Assembly (NCBI RefSeq): GCF_004920405.1
Contig: NZ_RFLV01000002.1
Span: forward strand, 620,001-684,000
DNA: 64,000 nt
Direction: 5' to 3'
DNA from: Pseudomonas leptonychotis
GTDB lineage: Bacteria > Pseudomonadota > Gammaproteobacteria > Pseudomonadales > Pseudomonadaceae
A model generated the notes under the pieces. The model did no database searches. It saw nothing but the letters and a program-made list of their open reading frames with translations, and was not told the origin of the DNA. A program made the position numbers and the translations under genes. Shown here piece by piece: positions 47,593-55,761 of this stretch (positions are counted from its first letter, which is position 1; each line of letters opens with the position of its first letter).

Positions 47593-48003
47593 ATGGCTAA
47601 CGTTCACATCGACCACCACCTCGCACTGCTCCAGCACTTGCGCACCATCCTGGTGGCCTTGGGCGAAGCCGAGCAGATTCTCGATGACAGCCACGCCATG
47701 TACCTGGAGCGCTACGACGAATTGCTCGCTGACTTGCCGAGCGACCCGGAAGCCAGCCTCTACCTGGGCCAAGACCTGATCAGCCAGATTTTCCAGCGCT
47801 ACCCGCAGATTGCCCACTTGGTGCCACGCGATCTGCTGTGGTTCTTCGGTGGCGACTGCCTGCACTTTATGCCGGATGACGAAATCGAAATGTATCAGGC
47901 CCTCGAAGAACGTCGCTTCTACGCCCTGGAAAACGACGAACCATTCGACTGGAACCAGGAAAAACAGCTGCTGGCCATGCCCGCCCAGGGCAGCACGCAC
48001 TAG
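47593..48003 (+). CDS. Conserved hypothetical protein, 136 aa
   Basis: A small acidic helical protein (LRTILVALGEAEQILDD, DLLWFFGGDCLHFMPDDEIEMYQ) whose function I do not know. A homologue follows the FadE gene in other pseudomonads by memory. It has a probable own promoter and a strong terminator, so it can be expressed apart from fadE. There is no signal peptide. Confidence 0.82.
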   Translation: MANVHIDHHLALLQHLRTILVALGEAEQILDDSHAMYLERYDELLADLPSDPEASLYLGQDLISQIFQRYPQIAHLVPRDLLWFFGGDCLHFMPDDEIEMYQALEERRFYALENDEPFDWNQEKQLLAMPAQGSTH

Positions 48004-48026
48004 GCGGCCATCCAGACTCAGACACA

Positions 48027-48062
48027 CAAAAGCCCGCACGGCATCACCGGCGGGCTTTTTTA
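48027..48062 (+). terminator. Terminator after the 136-aa gene
   Basis: AAAAGCCCGC ... GCGGGCTTTTTT, 25 bases past the stop. Confidence 0.88.
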
Positions 48063-48084
48063 TACATATAAAAATGACAGATAC

Positions 48085-48113
48085 AAAAACGCCGCTCAAT
48101 GAGCGGCGTTTTG
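48085..48113 (-). terminator. Terminator of the tRNA cluster
   Basis: AAAACGCCGCTC-aat-GAGCGGCGTTTT with T-runs on both strands, 7 bases past the last tRNA-Gly. It serves the - strand tRNA operon. Confidence 0.88.
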
Positions 48114-48119
48114 TTTGTT

Positions 48120-48195
<76 letters not shown>

Positions 48196-48216
48196 AATGT
48201 AACTTGGTACTAAAAA

Positions 48217-48292
48217 TGGCGTCCCCTAGGGGACTCGAACCCCTGTTACCGCCGTGAAAGGGCGGTGTCCTAGGCCACTAGACGAAGGGGAC
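48217..48292 (-). tRNA. tRNA-Glu (anticodon TTC), copy 1
   Basis: A 76-nt cloverleaf with encoded CCA; acceptor GTCCCCT/AGGGGAC, anticodon loop CTTTCAC and T-loop GGTTCGAGTCC. It is identical to the copy at 48441. Confidence 0.97.
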
Positions 48293-48336
48293 CTTTGGAA
48301 CTTGTTGAAAACCTGTCGAAACAGACTTTCTTAATT

Positions 48337-48412
<76 letters not shown>

Positions 48413-48440
48413 TTTAAAACCAACGCACTTCTTAAAGAAG

Positions 48441-48516
48441 TGGCGTCCCCTAGGGGACTCGAACCCCTGTTACCGCCGTGAAAGGGCGGTGTCCTAGGCC
48501 ACTAGACGAAGGGGAC
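48441..48516 (-). tRNA. tRNA-Glu (anticodon TTC), copy 2
   Basis: Identical to 48217-48292. It is the first gene of the operon in transcription order (Glu-Gly-Glu-Gly). Confidence 0.97.
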
Positions 48517-48591
48517 GCAGCCCGGAAGCTAAAACTTCTATCCGGCTTCTACACGTTCCGCCCTAAGGCATTGCGCTACGAAGTGGCGCGC

Positions 48592-48620
48592 ATTCTATGG
48601 AGCCTTGATAGGCTCGTCAA
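48592..48620 (-). promoter_or_regulatory. Sigma70 promoter of the tRNA-Glu/Gly operon
   Basis: On the - strand TTGACG (48620-48615), 17 bp, TAGAAT (48597-48592), with a GC-rich discriminator (GCGCGCC) as in stringently controlled stable-RNA promoters. A leader of about 70 nt with an inverted repeat (AGCCGGA...TCCGGGCT type) follows. Confidence 0.8.
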
Positions 48621-48740
48621 CCATTGTGTAAAAAATTTTATAAATCAAAGACTTCAACACCGAATGTGAGGCAGCTCTATCAGCCTCCCGGCTAAGGCAC
48701 TACACTCGGACGAAAAACCGGTGATCGAGAGGCTCCACCC

Positions 48741-49511
48741 ATGTCCCCACTCGTGATTACCATATTGATTGCTTCTGGCATCGTCGCATTGATCGCCATT
48801 GCCTATATCAATCATATGGTCGAGAACAACAAACTGGAGAAGGCGCGCATCAAAGCCGATCTCAATGATCGTCTGCGTCGCTGCACTGATCTTGCCGAAG
48901 CCCTCCCCGGGCAATTGATGACACCCGCCCTAAAACTTCTGCTAAGCGGCCTACAACTGCACTTCAGTCAGCGCATGTTGCCTTTTGATAAAAGCAATAA
49001 TGCCCTCAAAGCGCGCATTGAAGAATTGCGCAAGCTAATCGCTCAGGGCGAGTCCATCCCAGTCAACAACCCACCGCAGCCCATCCTGAATGAAGCAAAA
49101 GCCAAGGAAGTGCGCTTCCAATTGGAGAATCTGCATGGCCAGCTGACTCGCTGCGCCAAAGAAGGCATCGTTCCCGCCAACGAAGCCAAGCATTGGCTAA
49201 AAGAAGTACGGAATATGCTGACCCAAGTGCATATCGAGTTTTTTGGCAATTTAGGCCAGCAAGCGCTCCAACAGAATCAGCCCGGCCAAGCGCGTTTAGC
49301 GTTCGAGCGCGGCGTGCAGTATCTGCGTAAGCAACCTGACCCAGCCACTCACCAGAACGCCCTGAAAAAATTCGAAGCGCAGCTCGCGCGCGCTAATGCC
49401 ATGGTGCTGGAAAGCGGCAAGCCTACCCCCGACCAACCCAGCGAACTGGATGCAGGCCTTGAGTCATTGGGTGGCGATAGCGAATGGAAGAAAAAGAACA
49501 TCTACGACTAA
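48741..49511 (+). CDS. Conserved hypothetical protein with an N-terminal membrane anchor
   Basis: A 256-aa protein: one N-terminal membrane helix (VITILIASGIVALIAIAYI), then a cytoplasmic, mainly helical region. A TPR-like end (GQQALQQNQPGQARLAFERGVQYLRKQ) and an acidic tail follow. No catalytic motif was recognised. GAGAGG lies before the ATG. It is probably transcribed with the downstream GST gene, 51 bases away. Confidence 0.82.
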   Translation: MSPLVITILIASGIVALIAIAYINHMVENNKLEKARIKADLNDRLRRCTDLAEALPGQLMTPALKLLLSGLQLHFSQRMLPFDKSNNALKARIEELRKLIAQGESIPVNNPPQPILNEAKAKEVRFQLENLHGQLTRCAKEGIVPANEAKHWLKEVRNMLTQVHIEFFGNLGQQALQQNQPGQARLAFERGVQYLRKQPDPATHQNALKKFEAQLARANAMVLESGKPTPDQPSELDAGLESLGGDSEWKKKNIYD

Positions 49512-49562
49512 CCCCTCCTGCGCGCATCTTGCGCGCAACCGCCCTGCCAACGAGTGCTAAGC

Positions 49563-50225
49563 ATGAGCCTGACTGTCTACGGCGCACCCCTGTCGCCTTT
49601 CGTCCGTAAAGTTCGTCTGTTTCTCGCGGAAAAAGCGCTGGATTACCAACTGGAAATCATCCTGCCGTTCGGTCAGCCGGAGTGGTACCGCGATCTCAAT
49701 CCACTGGGACGTATTCCAGCGCTCAAAGACGGCGACCTGCGCCTCGCCGACTCCAGCGTGATATGTCAGTACCTCGATGATAAGCACGCCGAGCTCCCCA
49801 GCCTGCTCGGGGAGAACGCCGAACAGCGGGCCCAGGTGCGCTGGCTGGAAAAATATGCCGATTATGAGTTGGCCCCGCTATGCACCTTCACGGTGTTCCG
49901 TAACCGCGCACTCAAGCCAAGAATGGGCCAGAGCTGCGACGAAGCCGCTGTGCAGAAAGCCTTGCATGAAAAGCTGCCCGCGCACTTCGATTATCTGGAG
50001 AAAACCCTCGGTACGGCCGAGTACTTGGTTGGCAATAGCTTGACCCTGGCTGATCTGGCCCTCACCTGCCAACTGATCAATATGCAGCATGGCGATGAGC
50101 AACTGAATGCGCAGCGCTGGCCTAACCTGAGTGCTCACTATGCGCGTACGGTGGCACGCACATCGGTACAAGCGGTTCTGCCGGGCGAACAGAAAATGCT
50201 CGCTAAGATGGCTGCTAACGCCTAA
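49563..50225 (+). CDS. Glutathione S-transferase family protein
   Basis: A 220-aa GST-fold protein: N-terminal thioredoxin-like domain (SLTVYGAPLSPFVRKVRLFL with a Ser active-site position; LGRIPALKDGD; ADSSVICQYLDD) and helical C-terminal domain (LTLADLAL). The ATG at 49563 was preferred over a GTG three codons upstream. The substrate is unknown. Confidence 0.9.
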   Translation: MSLTVYGAPLSPFVRKVRLFLAEKALDYQLEIILPFGQPEWYRDLNPLGRIPALKDGDLRLADSSVICQYLDDKHAELPSLLGENAEQRAQVRWLEKYADYELAPLCTFTVFRNRALKPRMGQSCDEAAVQKALHEKLPAHFDYLEKTLGTAEYLVGNSLTLADLALTCQLINMQHGDEQLNAQRWPNLSAHYARTVARTSVQAVLPGEQKMLAKMAANA

Positions 50226-50245
50226 GCGAGCGGCGGCCACTCAAC

Positions 50246-50273
50246 AAAAAGCCCAGCGTTTGCTGGGCTTTTT
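50246..50273. terminator. Bidirectional terminator
   Basis: AAAAAGCCCAGC-gttt-GCTGGGCTTTTT between the convergent GST and fRMsr genes. Confidence 0.93.
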
Positions 50274-50294
50274 GTAGTGGGCTTTGCCGACGAC

Positions 50295-50777
50295 TTAACA
50301 GTCTGTCAGCTGCACAAACACCTCGACCAAACGCTCTACACCAGCCTGATCCGCCGCACTGAAACGCGCCTGTAAAGGACTGTCCAGGTCCAGGACGCCA
50401 ATCAAGCGTCCCTCCTTGAACAACGGCACCACCAGCTCGCTATTCGAAGCACTGTCGCAAGCGATATGCCCGGCAAAGGCATGCACATCCTCAACCCGCT
50501 GGGTTTGCCCAGTGGCCGCTGCCATACCACAGACGCCACGACCGAAGGGAATGCGCACGCATGCCACCTTGCCCTGAAAAGGGCCAAGCACCAGCTCTTC
50601 ACGCCGTGCCAGGTAGAAGCCAGCCCAGTTCAGATCACTGAGTTGTTGAAACAGAAACGCAGAAAACTGCGCCGCATTGGCAATAAAATCGCGCTCATCG
50701 CTCAGCAATGCCTGTAACTGCGCCGTTAGCAACGGGTAGCCATCGAGCCCTTGCCCGCTCTGCTGCAAATCAATCAT
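50295..50777 (-). CDS. msrC: Free methionine-(R)-sulfoxide reductase (GAF domain)
   Basis: A 160-aa single GAF-domain enzyme that reduces free methionine-R-sulfoxide with thioredoxin. The three functional cysteines are visible: Cys73 (VACVRIPFG), Cys83 (GVCGMAA) and Cys107 (HIACDSASNSELVVP). The start overlaps the end of the DUF815 ATPase gene by 8 bases, implying co-translation. Confidence 0.93.
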   Translation of the reverse strand: MIDLQQSGQGLDGYPLLTAQLQALLSDERDFIANAAQFSAFLFQQLSDLNWAGFYLARREELVLGPFQGKVACVRIPFGRGVCGMAAATGQTQRVEDVHAFAGHIACDSASNSELVVPLFKEGRLIGVLDLDSPLQARFSAADQAGVERLVEVFVQLTDC

Positions 50778-51663
50778 CCGCTTTACTCAATAATTGCAGG
50801 CCAACCCAGTCACGAGCGAACTGGTAGGCGCAGCGGCCATTGCGATTCCCGCGGCCCAAGGCCCAGCGTATCGCCGCTTTTTCCAACTCGTCATGCCACG
50901 CCCACACTAGGCCAGCTTGCGCAGCGTGCACAGCCACCCAGTGCTTTACCACCTCAAGAAAGTGTTCCTGAGTAAACGGGTAAAACGATAGCCACAAGCC
51001 AAAACGATCAGACAACGCGATCTTGTCTTCAACTGCCTCATTGGGGTGCAATTCGCCGTCTACCCGTTGCCAATTTTCATTGTCGCTCTGCTTTTCTGAC
51101 AACAAATGACGCCGATTGGAGGTGGCGTATAACAGCACATTGTCCGGCGCACGCTCCATCGAACCATCGAGCACGGTTTTCAGCATGCGGTAATCGCCCT
51201 CACCGGCGTCGAATGACAGGTCATCGCAAAACAGCACAAAGCGCTGCGGCTGCTCGCTCAACAACTCAACGATGCGCGGCAGATCGGCCAAATGATCACG
51301 CTCGACTTCAATCAAACGCAGCCCGGCTGCTGCATGCTCAGCCAGCAATGCGCGCACCAGTGACGATTTCCCAGTACCGCGCGCGCCCCAAAGCAACGCA
51401 TGGTTGGCCGGCAGACCTTGGATAAATTGCTGGGTATTACGCGCCAACTGAGCACGCTGGCGATCCACTCCGATCAAATCATCCAGACTTACATCCAGAC
51501 TGACCTTGAGCGGAGCCAGAAAGCCGCTGCGGCCCTCACGCTGCCAGCGCGCAGCAAGATGATGCTGCCAGTCGATAACCGGGCGCGGCACAGGCAATAA
51601 AGGCTCCAGCCGCGCCAGCACACCCTCGGCACGCAACAAAAAATCACTTAAACGCGAATCCAC
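50770..51663 (-). CDS. DUF815-family AAA+ ATPase
   Basis: A 297-aa P-loop ATPase: Walker A GARGTGKSSLV, Walker B VLFCDDLSFD and sensor-like LLYATSNRRHLL, which is the DUF815 signature. Function is unknown. Two GTG starts are possible; GGAG is 6 bases from the one at 51663 (encoding MDSRLSDFLLRAE), which was chosen over 51684. It is divergent from the SagS-like gene with 99 bases between. Confidence 0.88.
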   Translation of the reverse strand: MDSRLSDFLLRAEGVLARLEPLLPVPRPVIDWQHHLAARWQREGRSGFLAPLKVSLDVSLDDLIGVDRQRAQLARNTQQFIQGLPANHALLWGARGTGKSSLVRALLAEHAAAGLRLIEVERDHLADLPRIVELLSEQPQRFVLFCDDLSFDAGEGDYRMLKTVLDGSMERAPDNVLLYATSNRRHLLSEKQSDNENWQRVDGELHPNEAVEDKIALSDRFGLWLSFYPFTQEHFLEVVKHWVAVHAAQAGLVWAWHDELEKAAIRWALGRGNRNGRCAYQFARDWVGLQLLSKADD

Positions 51664-51762
51664 AACACACTCCAGGGTTTTCACATCATTTAGACACTGC
51701 CGCCCAACAAAACAGATGGGCTATGCTTGGCAGGCGAGCCAACACGAGAACAACTAGCCCAT

Positions 51763-54075
51763 ATGGATATAGCGCTAACCCAACGCCTGTCATTCAAACA
51801 GGCCGGCTTGACTGTGTTGGTAGCCTTTATCCTCGGCACGGCACTCAGCTTGATTCAAGTGGGCATCGATTATGCCAGCGAAGATGCCTCCATCAACCGC
51901 GAGATTCGAGCGCTGATGGAAATTAGCCACAACCCGGCTGCGCGTATCGCTTACAACATCGACGCAGAATTGGCGCAAGAACTGGTACTGGGCCTACTCC
52001 GTTCGCCTGCCGTGATCAGCGCGCAAATCATCGACAACAATCAGCTCACCCTCGCTAGCGTCAGCCGGCCGGCGATGCAAAGCCGTTACCGGGTACTGAG
52101 CGATTTTATATTCGGCCAGCGCCGACACTTCGAAACCGCTCTATTCGTCAGCCACTCGCCCAATGAAGCCCTCGGCCTGCTCAGCCTGGAGGTGGATACT
52201 TTTGCGTTTGGCAGCCACTTTCTGCGCCGTTCGCTACTCACCCTGCTCACTGGGTTTGCCCGTAGTCTGCTGCTGTCACTAATCCTGCTGGTGCTGTTCT
52301 ATTTCATGCTGACCAAGCCGCTGACGGGCTTTATTCGCGCGCTAAGCGAGCGAGATCTGCGCAGCCCCAGCCACGCCAAACTGCCCTACCCACCCAATCA
52401 TGAACGCGATGAGATCGGCGTTTTGGTCGATGTAACCAATCGCCAATTAGCCAGCATCGCCAGCGAAATCGAACAGCGACAGCACGCTGAAGACCGCTTG
52501 ACCCGCTACCTCGCCGAATTGGAGGACATGGTCTCGGCGCGCACCGAGCAATTAGAAGCAGCTAACAGCCGCTTGCTCGACTCCAACCGCGAATTGGAGC
52601 AAGCCAAACGCACGGCGCTGGACATGGCCCAGGCACGCTCGGCCTTTCTCGCCAACATGAGCCACGAAATCCGCACCCCTCTCAATGGTTTGCTGGGGAT
52701 GCTGTCGCTGTCACTGGACGGGCCGTTGAACAACGAACAACGCCAGCAGTTATCGATAGCCCATGACTCGGGCAAAGTGCTGGTCGAACTGCTCAATGAC
52801 ATTCTCGACCTGTCGAAATTCGAAGCGGGCCAGCTTGAGCTGGAAAAAATCCCTTTCGATCTCGCCAGCTTGGTCGAAGACACTGCCAGCCTGCTCTCGC
52901 AGAATGCTGCCTCTGACGTTGAACTGACTTGCCTGATAGATCCGCAATTGCCCCACCAACTTCTGGGAGACCCGACTCGGTTCAGGCAAATTGTCAGCAA
53001 CCTGCTTGCCAATGCACTGAAATTTACGCGCGTCGGCCGCGTCGACATCACCGTCAGCGCCCAGCATGAAGGCGTCAAAATCACTGTTCGCGATACCGGC
53101 ATCGGGATCGCCGAAGATGCTCAGACACGGATCTTCCACCCGTTCGCCCAAGCCGGCATCGGTATTACTCGCCAATTTGGTGGCACGGGTTTGGGCCTAG
53201 CCCTTACCCGCAGGCTCTGCGAGGCCATGCACGGTCAACTCAGCCTGGAAACCCGCGAAGGTGTTGGCAGCACATTCTGCGTTGAACTGCCGCTGCCTAG
53301 CCAAACCGGTACCCCCCTACAGCCACAACTGCGCGGACGCATTATCGGGCTAAGCCCAGCGGACTCCGGGCTTAGCGCACAACTGGCAAACCTGCTGCCG
53401 CGCTGGGGCTTGAGCTACCATCACCTCGACGCCGACAGCCCATTGTCCGGCATTGACGCCGACCTGCTGATCAGTGATTGCCCACAGCGGCTCCATGAGC
53501 TGCGCCAGCTTTCTAACCTGCCCATACTGCTCGTCAGTGCCTATGGCGACTTCCTTAGCAGCGAACAGGTGGACACTCTTGCGCCTGTCGAACAGCTGGC
53601 CAGGCCGCTGTCACGCCAAGCATTATTACAAGCCTTACGACGCACCCTCGGCCAAGGCGAGGCGCATGCCACCGAGCAGCCCAGCGAACCGGCACGTAAT
53701 CGGCAGGCCCGCGTGTTGCTGGTAGAAGACAATCCAGTCAACCAACTGGTGGCCAAGGGCATGCTGGGCAAACTGGGCTGTGAAGTGCTACTGGCTAACC
53801 ATGGCCAAGAAGCCCTGACTATGCTGGAGACCCAGGCGGTTGATCTGATTCTGATGGACTGCAATATGCCCGTCATGGATGGCTATGAAGCCACGCGCCG
53901 AATCCGCCAGAGAAGCGAACTCAACGAGTTACCCATCATTGCACTGACGGCCAACGCGCTGTCTGATGAACGCGAGCGTTGTCGCGCCGCCGGGATGGAT
54001 GACTATCTGGCAAAACCCTTCCGTAAAGATGAACTGGCGGCCCTGCTCGATCAGTGGCTGAGTGCCGTAAATTGA
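51763..54075 (+). CDS. sagS: SagS-like hybrid sensor histidine kinase
   Basis: The 770-aa inner-membrane protein has two membrane helices (about 12-34, 165-184) enclosing a periplasmic sensor region, a coiled coil, HisKA with His301 ([11 protein letters not shown]), HATPase ([28 protein letters not shown]), a degenerate receiver-like stretch (about 530-640), and a C-terminal receiver with Asp699 ([13 protein letters not shown]). Position next to ospR-gpx and domain order match P. aeruginosa SagS, which controls surface attachment and biofilm tolerance through HptB and BfiS. The weak SD (GAGAA) leaves the start slightly uncertain. The 3' end overlaps ospR by 25 bases, tail to tail. Confidence 0.85.
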   Translation: MDIALTQRLSFKQAGLTVLVAFILGTALSLIQVGIDYASEDASINREIRALMEISHNPAARIAYNIDAELAQELVLGLLRSPAVISAQIIDNNQLTLASVSRPAMQSRYRVLSDFIFGQRRHFETALFVSHSPNEALGLLSLEVDTFAFGSHFLRRSLLTLLTGFARSLLLSLILLVLFYFMLTKPLTGFIRALSERDLRSPSHAKLPYPPNHERDEIGVLVDVTNRQLASIASEIEQRQHAEDRLTRYLAELEDMVSARTEQLEAANSRLLDSNRELEQAKRTALDMAQARSAFLANMSHEIRTPLNGLLGMLSLSLDGPLNNEQRQQLSIAHDSGKVLVELLNDILDLSKFEAGQLELEKIPFDLASLVEDTASLLSQNAASDVELTCLIDPQLPHQLLGDPTRFRQIVSNLLANALKFTRVGRVDITVSAQHEGVKITVRDTGIGIAEDAQTRIFHPFAQAGIGITRQFGGTGLGLALTRRLCEAMHGQLSLETREGVGSTFCVELPLPSQTGTPLQPQLRGRIIGLSPADSGLSAQLANLLPRWGLSYHHLDADSPLSGIDADLLISDCPQRLHELRQLSNLPILLVSAYGDFLSSEQVDTLAPVEQLARPLSRQALLQALRRTLGQGEAHATEQPSEPARNRQARVLLVEDNPVNQLVAKGMLGKLGCEVLLANHGQEALTMLETQAVDLILMDCNMPVMDGYEATRRIRQRSELNELPIIALTANALSDERERCRAAGMDDYLAKPFRKDELAALLDQWLSAVN

Positions 54076-54524
54076 TCAAGCAACAACCCGACCTGAGCGC
54101 GCAATGCCGCAACCGCATCCAAATCGACGCCGCGCTCGCATAATAATTGAGCCTTCAGCGGCAACACCTGCTCACGCAGCGCCAAACCCGTGTCAGTCAG
54201 CGCCAGGTGTACCTCGCGTTCATCATGGGCTGACCGTTTACGTTGCAACAAACCTTGCAGCTCAAGACGTTTGAGCAACGGCGTCAAGGTGCCGGAGTCC
54301 AACAACAGACGCTCACCCAAGGCCTTGACCGTCGGCAACGCCGGCGGCTGTCTCTGCCATTCCCACAACACCAGCATCGCCAGGTATTGCGGGTAAGTCA
54401 GGCCAAGCTGGTCAAGCATTGGCTTATAGGCTCGGATCACCGCCCGCGAAGCGGCATACAGCTTGAAGCACAGCTGGTTATCCAGCTGCAGCCCCTCATC
54501 CTCTGCCAGGTTGGTTGGAGTCAT
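54051..54524 (-). CDS. ospR: OspR/OhrR-type MarR-family redox regulator
   Basis: A 157-aa winged-helix repressor. Cys19 ([21 protein letters not shown]) is the OhrR-type sensing cysteine; a second Cys129 could give the two-cysteine disulfide switch described for OspR. The recognition region is [21 protein letters not shown]. The ATG overlaps the gpx stop (ATGA), so it is the second gene of a gpx-ospR operon and probably controls it through the palindromes at 55050-55077. Confidence 0.92.
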   Translation of the reverse strand: MTPTNLAEDEGLQLDNQLCFKLYAASRAVIRAYKPMLDQLGLTYPQYLAMLVLWEWQRQPPALPTVKALGERLLLDSGTLTPLLKRLELQGLLQRKRSAHDEREVHLALTDTGLALREQVLPLKAQLLCERGVDLDAVAALRAQVGLLLDQFTALSH

Positions 54525-55006
54525 TTGAGCAGCGCTTCGATCTCGGCAGTCAAGTCTTCAGGTTTGGTGGTTGGGGCGAAACGCTTGATCACCTGGCCGT
54601 CGGCACTGAGCAGAAACTTGGTGAAATTCCACTTGATGCCCTGACTACCCAACAAGCCCGGCGCACTCTTCTTCAAACTGACGAACAGCGGGTGTGCATC
54701 GCTGCCATTCACATCGACTTTTTTGAACAGCGGGAAGCTCACCCCGAAGTTGAGTTCGCAAAACTCGGAAATCGCCCCCTCGTTACCCGGCTCTTGCTTG
54801 CCGAATTGGTTACAAGGGAAGCCCAACACCACCAGACCCTGCTCCTTGTATTGCTGCCAGACGCTCTCCAGCCCCTTGTACTGCGGGGTGAAACCGCACT
54901 TGCTGGCGGTATTGACCACCAGCACGGCTTTGCCACCAAAGTCAGCCAGGGTTTTCTGCTCGCCCTTGATGGTGGTCACTGGAATCTCGAAGAGTGCATT
55001 GCTCAT
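54521..55006 (-). CDS. gpx: Glutathione peroxidase-family protein
   Basis: A 161-aa thiol peroxidase with peroxidatic Cys37 (NTASKCGFTPQYKGLE), the conserved Gln region FPCNQFGKQEPG and WNFTKFLLSADG. It reduces hydrogen peroxide or organic hydroperoxides, usually with thioredoxin. There is no signal peptide. It is first in the gpx-ospR operon. Confidence 0.95.
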   Translation of the reverse strand: MSNALFEIPVTTIKGEQKTLADFGGKAVLVVNTASKCGFTPQYKGLESVWQQYKEQGLVVLGFPCNQFGKQEPGNEGAISEFCELNFGVSFPLFKKVDVNGSDAHPLFVSLKKSAPGLLGSQGIKWNFTKFLLSADGQVIKRFAPTTKPEDLTAEIEALLK

Positions 55007-55049
55007 GTCTATCGCCCGCTGTAAGTTGAAGTGACAGGCACGATAGCGA

Positions 55050-55077
55050 GCAATTTAATTGCGTGCAATTTAATTAC
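55050..55077. promoter_or_regulatory. Tandem OspR/OhrR-type operators
   Basis: Two 13-bp palindromes, GCAATT-T-AATTGC (55050-55062, perfect) and GCAATT-T-AATTAC (55065-55077, one mismatch per arm pair), have centres 15 bp apart, 45-70 bases upstream of the gpx start. AATT-centred palindromes of this kind are typical MarR/OhrR binding sites. Confidence 0.65.
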
Positions 55078-55082
55078 TTAAA

Positions 55083-55107
55083 AATAAGGCCCGCTGATGG
55101 CAGGCCT
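55083..55107 (-). terminator. Probable terminator after msrB
   Basis: On the - strand AGGCCTG-ccat-CAgcgGGCCT with a T-rich tail (TTATTTTTAA), 12 bases past the msrB stop and close to the ospR operators. Confidence 0.55.
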
Positions 55108-55118
55108 GCGTAACAACC

Positions 55119-55514
55119 TTAGGTGCGTGGCACCAACTTGAGCGACGCCGAGTTGATGCAGTAGCGCAACCCCGTCGGCACCGGACCGTCCGGAAACACA
55201 TGGCCTAAGTGCGCGTCGCACTGGGCACACTTAACCTCGATACGGTGCATGCCATGGCTAAAGTCATCCACGCTGGCGATGGCCTCTTGGCTGACCGGTT
55301 GAAAGTAGCTGGGCCAGCCACTGCCGGAGTCGAATTTGGCCGCCGAATCAAACAACTCGGTCTGGCAGCAGGCGCAGTGGTAGATACCCGGCACTTTGCT
55401 GTCATGGTATTGGCCACTAAAAGCGCGCTCTGTGCCGCCCAACCGGCAGACATGAAACTGCTCCTCGGAAAGCTCTTCACGCCAGGATTCCAGGGGTTTT
55501 TCCAGCTTATCCAT
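55119..55514 (-). CDS. msrB: Peptide-methionine (R)-S-oxide reductase MsrB
   Basis: A 131-aa enzyme that repairs methionine-R-sulfoxide in proteins. Structural zinc cysteines are in CACCQTELF and [14 protein letters not shown]; the catalytic Cys is in [22 protein letters not shown] is conserved. The start [15 protein letters not shown] (55514) has GAGG upstream; the longer open frame runs through a repeat element. Confidence 0.96.
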   Translation of the reverse strand: MDKLEKPLESWREELSEEQFHVCRLGGTERAFSGQYHDSKVPGIYHCACCQTELFDSAAKFDSGSGWPSYFQPVSQEAIASVDDFSHGMHRIEVKCAQCDAHLGHVFPDGPVPTGLRYCINSASLKLVPRT

Positions 55515-55532
55515 GGGCAAAATCCTCATTAG

Positions 55533-55551
55533 AAAAATCGCCAGAGCGACT
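55533..55551 (-). terminator. Short hairpin with U-run in the msrB leader
   Basis: On the - strand AGTCGC-tctg-GCGATT is followed by TTTC, 18 bases upstream of the msrB ATG. It parallels the hairpin at 2987-3007 in the queE leader and could attenuate msrB. Confidence 0.4.
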
Positions 55552-55553
55552 GT

Positions 55554-55614
55554 TAACGTCGCACAGCGACGGTTCACGGGGGGGTGGCGGCCTATGGATG
55601 GCCCACCATAAAAA
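55554..55614. repeat. Dispersed structured intergenic element, copy B
   Basis: Matches 3008-3064 from TAACGTCGCACAGCGACGG to GGATGGCCCACCATAAAA. It has a perfect hairpin CGTCGC-aca-GCGACG (55557-55571) and a second stem GGTGG...GCC/GGC...CCACC (about 55583-55607). The second stem is kept in copy A with different bases. Confidence 0.6.
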
Positions 55615-55646
55615 AGCCCGACCAGTACCTTTGCCAAGGTCGGGCT
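55608..55646 (-). terminator. Terminator-like hairpin oriented towards msrB
   Basis: On the - strand AGCCCGACC ... GGTCGGGCT is followed by TTTTTT. No - strand gene precedes it, so it would end an unannotated transcript starting between here and alaA. Confidence 0.6.
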
Positions 55647-55761
55647 GGCACGTATCATTCGACCCCAGTCTGTCACCGGCGTTACAACCTGCCAAGGCGC
55701 ATCAAATCGCGTCTTTTTTGCAGGGTAATTCAGCGGCGTATCACCATTCGGGATCACTTAC

